Of a stretch of 9,593 nt of DNA, positions 7,587-9,593 are shown in pieces. Under the pieces are notes generated by a model. That model had not been told where the DNA came from. It was given only the letters and a program-made list of their open reading frames with translations, and made no database searches. The position numbers and the translations under genes were made by a program. Positions within the stretch are counted from its first letter, which is position 1, and every line of letters begins with the position of its first letter. The stretch lies in assembly GCA_050179875.1 (NCBI GenBank), contig JBFXES010000115.1:1-9593 (forward strand), in the 5' to 3' direction. The DNA is from JALOAT01 sp050179875. Lineage in GTDB: Bacteria > Pseudomonadota > Gammaproteobacteria > Thiohalomonadales > Thiohalomonadaceae.

Positions 7587-8117
7587 TCAGGGCCCGGGTC
7601 GAGCCGGCGACCGCCGCCTTGGCACAGCCCCGGACGCCTTGCGTGCCGCGCCTTTACCCCCTGTTTCTTCGGCCCAATCCCTGAACGCCGCAATCCATTC
7701 GCTGATTCCGGTGCGCAACAACACCGTGACCGCGCTGTGATCACCGTGCAACACCTCCATGGGAAACGCGCCCAGGGTGGCACGGATCCTTGCGAGAAAA
7801 ATCGCATTTGTCGCGATGCAGTCGATGCAGAACAGCCCCGGCGTGCTCTTGCGCGGCTCCTTCTTCAGGAGCTTCGCCTGCTTGAGCGAGCTGCGCAACT
7901 CGGCCATGGCGCCGTCTTCGTCCGGAGTCCGCCGCAGCATCCACGCGACGCGCTCCGCGAGGAAGTTCATATAAGGCTCGGCATGCAAATGGGACACGCC
8001 GCCCGGGACTTGCACGATGAACAGCTCCGCCCAGCGTTCCCCGCCGGCGGGGACCACGATGCAGGCGGGTCGGTCGTGGGGGAACGGCATCGGCGAGACG
8101 ATTTTTTCCTTGGCCAT
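7587..8117 (-). CDS. Small hypothetical protein with a CxxC motif
   Basis: I do not recognise this protein of 176 residues. The open frame runs up to 8384, but its first part would translate palindromic repeat DNA, so I place the start at the ATG at 8117 (MAKEKIVSPM). The composition of residues 10-150 looks like a real soluble protein. There is a beta-like stretch (ACIVVPAGG, then AELFIVQVPGG), a helical middle rich in Ala/Leu/Lys (52-88), a CIDC motif (Cys97, Cys100), and a helix-like segment ending WIAAFRDW (141-148). The last 25 residues are Gly/Ala/Arg/Pro-rich and probably disordered. No signal peptide or membrane segment is seen. Before the ATG is a GC alternation with no Shine-Dalgarno sequence, which weakens the start call. 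It precedes DUF2254 by 61 bp in the same direction. A thiol-redox or metal-binding role for CxxC would be a guess. Confidence 0.65.
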   Translation of the reverse strand: MAKEKIVSPMPFPHDRPACIVVPAGGERWAELFIVQVPGGVSHLHAEPYMNFLAERVAWMLRRTPDEDGAMAELRSSLKQAKLLKKEPRKSTPGLFCIDCIATNAIFLARIRATLGAFPMEVLHGDHSAVTVLLRTGISEWIAAFRDWAEETGGKGAARKASGAVPRRRSPARPGP

Positions 8118-8145
8118 GCGCGCGCGCCGGTTCGAGGTTGCGAAC

Positions 8146-8174
8146 AAACATGGTTGAGTTGGGCGCACAGTCAA
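8146..8174 (-). promoter_or_regulatory. Possible sigma-70 promoter for the small hypothetical gene
   Basis: On the minus strand, TTGACT (8174-8169, five of six matches to the -35 consensus) is separated by 17 nt from ATGTTT (8151-8146), a poor -10 match. The leader to the ATG at 8117 would be roughly 20 nt. It sits in the only AT-richer part of the intergenic region and is the best promoter candidate for the downstream block. The weak -10 keeps confidence low. Confidence 0.3.
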
Positions 8175-8264
8175 GCCGCGTCTCAAGATTTTGATGAGGC
8201 GCGCGGGGCAGTAATTGCCTTTAATGCGATCTTGGCCGTGCTCGGGGTATTGCTGGGGGATCAA

Positions 8265-8316
8265 CCACGGAGGCCACGGAGAAAAGTCCGCGAATGAACG
8301 CAAATCAACGCAAAGT
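8265..8316. repeat. Two pairs of short adjacent direct duplications
   Basis: CCACGGAGG (8265-8273) is followed at once by CCACGGAGA (8274-8282), and AACGCAAATC (8297-8306) by AACGCAAAGT (8307-8316). From memory, similar CCACGGAGG...AACGCAAAT strings recur in intergenic DNA of many environmental proteobacteria, but I cannot verify that here. They abut the first nested palindrome. Confidence 0.5.
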
Positions 8317-8317
8317 C

Positions 8318-8394
8318 GTAGGTCACGTTGGCGCGCAGCGCCTGCGTGACATGCGCGGCCGGGAGATGTCACGTAGCTTCGCAACGTGACCTAC
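8318..8394 (+). repeat. 77-bp nested palindrome, right copy 1
   Basis: The outer arms GTAGGTCACGTTG (8318-8330) and CAACGTGACCTAC (8382-8394) are perfect 13-bp complements. Inside lie two further hairpins: GGCGC/GCGCC (8330-8334 and 8338-8342, sharing one base with the outer arm) and TGCGTGACAT/ATGTCACGTA (8343-8352 and 8366-8375, with one G-T pair). Together these could fold as a three-way junction. The GTAG end is like the head of REP-type palindromes mobilised by RAYT (TnpA-REP) transposases, but the unit is larger than a classical REP. Confidence 0.85.
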
Positions 8395-8411
8395 ACCGTT
8401 CCCCGCCTGCC

Positions 8412-8488
8412 GTTGGTCACGTTGGCGCGCAGCGCCTGCGTGACATGCGCGGCCGGGAGATGTCACGCAGCTTCGCAACGTGACCTAC
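8412..8488 (+). repeat. 77-bp nested palindrome, right copy 2
   Basis: This copy lies exactly 94 bp after copy 1 and is almost identical, including the spacer ACCGTTCCCCGCCTG. The outer left arm begins GTTG instead of GTAG. The inner stem is now TGCGTGACAT/ATGTCACGCA, perfectly paired over 10 bp, where copy 1 has one G-T pair. Confidence 0.85.
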
Positions 8489-8505
8489 ACCGTTCCCCGC
8501 CTGTC

Positions 8506-8555
8506 GTAGTGACATGCGCGACGTGGAGATGTCACGCAGCTTCGCGACGTTACCC
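8506..8555 (+). repeat. 77-bp palindrome, right copy 3 (internally deleted)
   Basis: GTAG is followed directly by TGACAT and the inner hairpin. Relative to the 94-bp period the copy is 25 bp short, having lost the outer left arm and the GGCGC hairpin. It keeps the GTGACAT/ATGTCAC stem and a degenerate right arm (GCGACGTTACCC). It is the copy nearest the histidine kinase stop codon. Confidence 0.75.
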
Positions 8556-8581
8556 GCGGCTGATGGCTTTCGACCGCACGT

Positions 8582-9592
8582 TTACGCCGCCGCGGCGCTC
8601 CCCGCCGTCGGCAGCACCACCGTCACCCGCGTCCCCTTCCCGGGGCTGCTGTCTATGGCCAGTTCGCCGCCATGGGCACGCACGATGTCGTGGCTTACGG
8701 TGAGCCCCAGTCCCGTCCCCTTCCCCACCTCCCGTGTGGTGAAGAACGGCTCGAACACGCGTCCGAGGTGTTCGGGCGCGATGCCCACGCCGTCGTCCTC
8801 GACGATCACCCGCACCTCGTCCGGCGTCGTGGACTGCGAACGCACGCAAATGGTGCCGCCGGCTTCCGTGGCTTGCACGGCGTTGAGCAGCAGGTTGTAG
8901 AACACTTGGCCCAGGTTGCCCGCGTGACAGCGGACCGGGGGCAGTGATTCGAGCTCCAGCACGAAGCGCGCCTTGCCAGCGGCTTCCGGCGCGAGCACTT
9001 CGCAGACGCTGCGCACCAACGCGTTGAGGTCCGCGTCCTCCATGGCGTTGCGATCCACGTGCGAGAAGTCCTTCAGGGCGGCGACGATGCGCCCTACCCG
9101 CTCGGCGCCGGCCATGCTCTCCCGCAGCAGATCGCGCAGGTCGTCGAGGATGAAATCCAGCTCGCCGTCATGCAGCGCGGCGCTCTGCAGCACCCCGGCG
9201 ATGCGCTTGCGGTAGTCGAGCGCGGTGTTCAGATTGCTGCGGATGAAGGCGATGGGGGTGTTGATCTCGTGGGCGATGCCCGCGGCGAGCTGGCCGACCG
9301 CCGCCATCTTTTCGCTCTGGTAGAGCTGGCGCTGGGTGGCCTCGATGGTCCGCACCTGGGCTTTCACGCGCTCGTCCAGTTGGGCCGCCAGTTCGCGGTA
9401 GCGCGCCTCGGAGTCCAGCAGCGCATCGTGCTTGCGCTTCAATTCCTCGTAATCGCGGCGCACCGCCTCGATGTGCAGCCGCGACGCCGCGCGGTAGCGT
9501 CCTTCGCTGCGCAGCAGCGCCTCCAGGATCCGCGCCGCGGCCGCCGTGCGCTCGGCCGGTGCGTCGGCCTCCAGGTAGCCCACGGGCTCCAC
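8582..9592 (-). CDS. Sensor histidine kinase, C-terminal part (truncated by window edge)
   Basis: At least 336 residues are visible. The frame is open to the right edge, where a GTG happens to occur, so the true start probably lies outside. The first 90 or so residues are charged, heptad-like helix (about 15-95), a typical signalling coiled coil. The HisKA domain follows with the phospho-acceptor His108 in GIAHEINTPIAFI (105-117). The HATPase_c domain has the N box with Asn237 (NLLLNAVQAT), the G1 box EDDGVGIAP (265-273), the F box EPFFTT (281-286), the G2 box GKGTGLGL (290-297) and HGGELAIDSSPGKGT (307-321). All catalytic boxes are complete, so the kinase should be active. It would phosphorylate an unseen response regulator. 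The input domain is outside the window. The gene is separated from the downstream cluster by 464 bp of repeat-rich DNA, so a shared operon is unlikely. Confidence 0.92.
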   Translation of the reverse strand: MEPVGYLEADAPAERTAAAARILEALLRSEGRYRAASRLHIEAVRRDYEELKRKHDALLDSEARYRELAAQLDERVKAQVRTIEATQRQLYQSEKMAAVGQLAAGIAHEINTPIAFIRSNLNTALDYRKRIAGVLQSAALHDGELDFILDDLRDLLRESMAGAERVGRIVAALKDFSHVDRNAMEDADLNALVRSVCEVLAPEAAGKARFVLELESLPPVRCHAGNLGQVFYNLLLNAVQATEAGGTICVRSQSTTPDEVRVIVEDDGVGIAPEHLGRVFEPFFTTREVGKGTGLGLTVSHDIVRAHGGELAIDSSPGKGTRVTVVLPTAGSAAAA

Positions 9593-9593
9593 C

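Larger units (their letters stand above)
8118..8581. other. 464-bp repeat-rich intergenic region
   Basis: I see no credible gene here. Open frames crossing it translate palindromes or run antisense to the small hypothetical gene. It holds, right to left, a partial and two complete 77-bp nested palindromes (8555-8318), two pairs of short direct duplications (8316-8265), an AT-richer stretch (about 8151-8230) with a weak promoter candidate, and a GC alternation next to the ATG at 8117. The palindromes directly follow the histidine kinase stop, where they could act as transcript ends or stabilisers, but no T-run marks an intrinsic terminator. Confidence 0.7.

Noticed and set aside
7526..7807. 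Longer N-terminus for DUF2254
   Set aside because: The extra 94 residues are Arg/Cys-rich, overlap the upstream gene and are not part of the family.
8119..8127. Alternating GC tract next to the ATG at 8117 as a regulatory Z-DNA element
   Set aside because: It is very short and expected by chance in DNA of this composition.
7401..8297. 298-codon plus-strand frame over the small hypothetical gene
   Set aside because: The minus-strand frame gives a more protein-like composition and lies in line with its neighbours; the plus frame is Arg/Pro/Ala-rich and starts inside DUF2254.
250..8555. Palindromes as a CRISPR array
   Set aside because: Repeats are 77-97 bp, internally palindromic, with conserved rather than unique spacers and no cas genes nearby.
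250..8555. Palindromes as terminal inverted repeats of an insertion sequence or composite transposon
   Set aside because: No transposase gene lies between them, no target-site duplication is evident, and the right side has multiple tandem copies. REP-like dissemination is a simpler explanation.

Overview
This is a GC-rich window in which every credible gene lies on the minus strand, so the text below follows the direction of transcription (right to left). The base composition, a PoxB-like thiamine-diphosphate enzyme, a DUF2254 membrane protein and GTAG-headed REP-type palindromes suggest a proteobacterium, most likely a gammaproteobacterium. That placement is an inference from gene types and repeat style, not from a phylogenetic marker.

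Layout. (1) 9592-8582 holds the C-terminal part of a sensor histidine kinase that runs off the right edge. (2) 8581-8118 is a 464-bp intergenic stretch. It contains two and a half tandem copies (94-bp period) of a 77-bp nested palindrome, short direct duplications, and a weak promoter candidate. (3) 8117-7587 encodes a small protein I do not recognise. (4) 7525-6194 encodes a DUF2254 integral membrane protein. (5) 6126-4330 encodes a PoxB-like thiamine-diphosphate enzyme with a good Shine-Dalgarno sequence. (6) 4327-3236 encodes an enolase-superfamily enzyme of the mandelate racemase subgroup, starting 2 nt after the preceding stop. (7) 3208-317 encodes a large FAD plus Fe-S 2-hydroxyacid dehydrogenase fusion, 27 nt further on. 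(8) 320-1 is repeat DNA: another copy of the 77-bp palindrome in the opposite orientation, joined to a 97-bp-period array of REP hairpin pairs that continues off the left edge.

How the genes may work together. The last three genes are tightly packed and form a convincing transcription unit; the DUF2254 and small-protein genes may belong to it too (67-bp and 61-bp gaps). By family, the three enzymes could epimerise or dehydrate a hydroxyacid, oxidise a 2-hydroxyacid to a 2-oxoacid with electrons leaving through flavin and Fe-S centres, and decarboxylate a 2-oxoacid, possibly oxidatively. This resembles the logic of the mandelate pathway (racemase, dehydrogenase, decarboxylase), but two of the three steps would be carried by different enzyme types. 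The substrate cannot be read from the sequence.

The most unusual non-coding signal is the 77-bp palindrome. Its copies can fold as a three-way junction, the inner stem varies in a base-pair-preserving way, copies flank the gene cluster in opposite orientations, and the left copy supplies the stop codon of the FAD/Fe-S gene.
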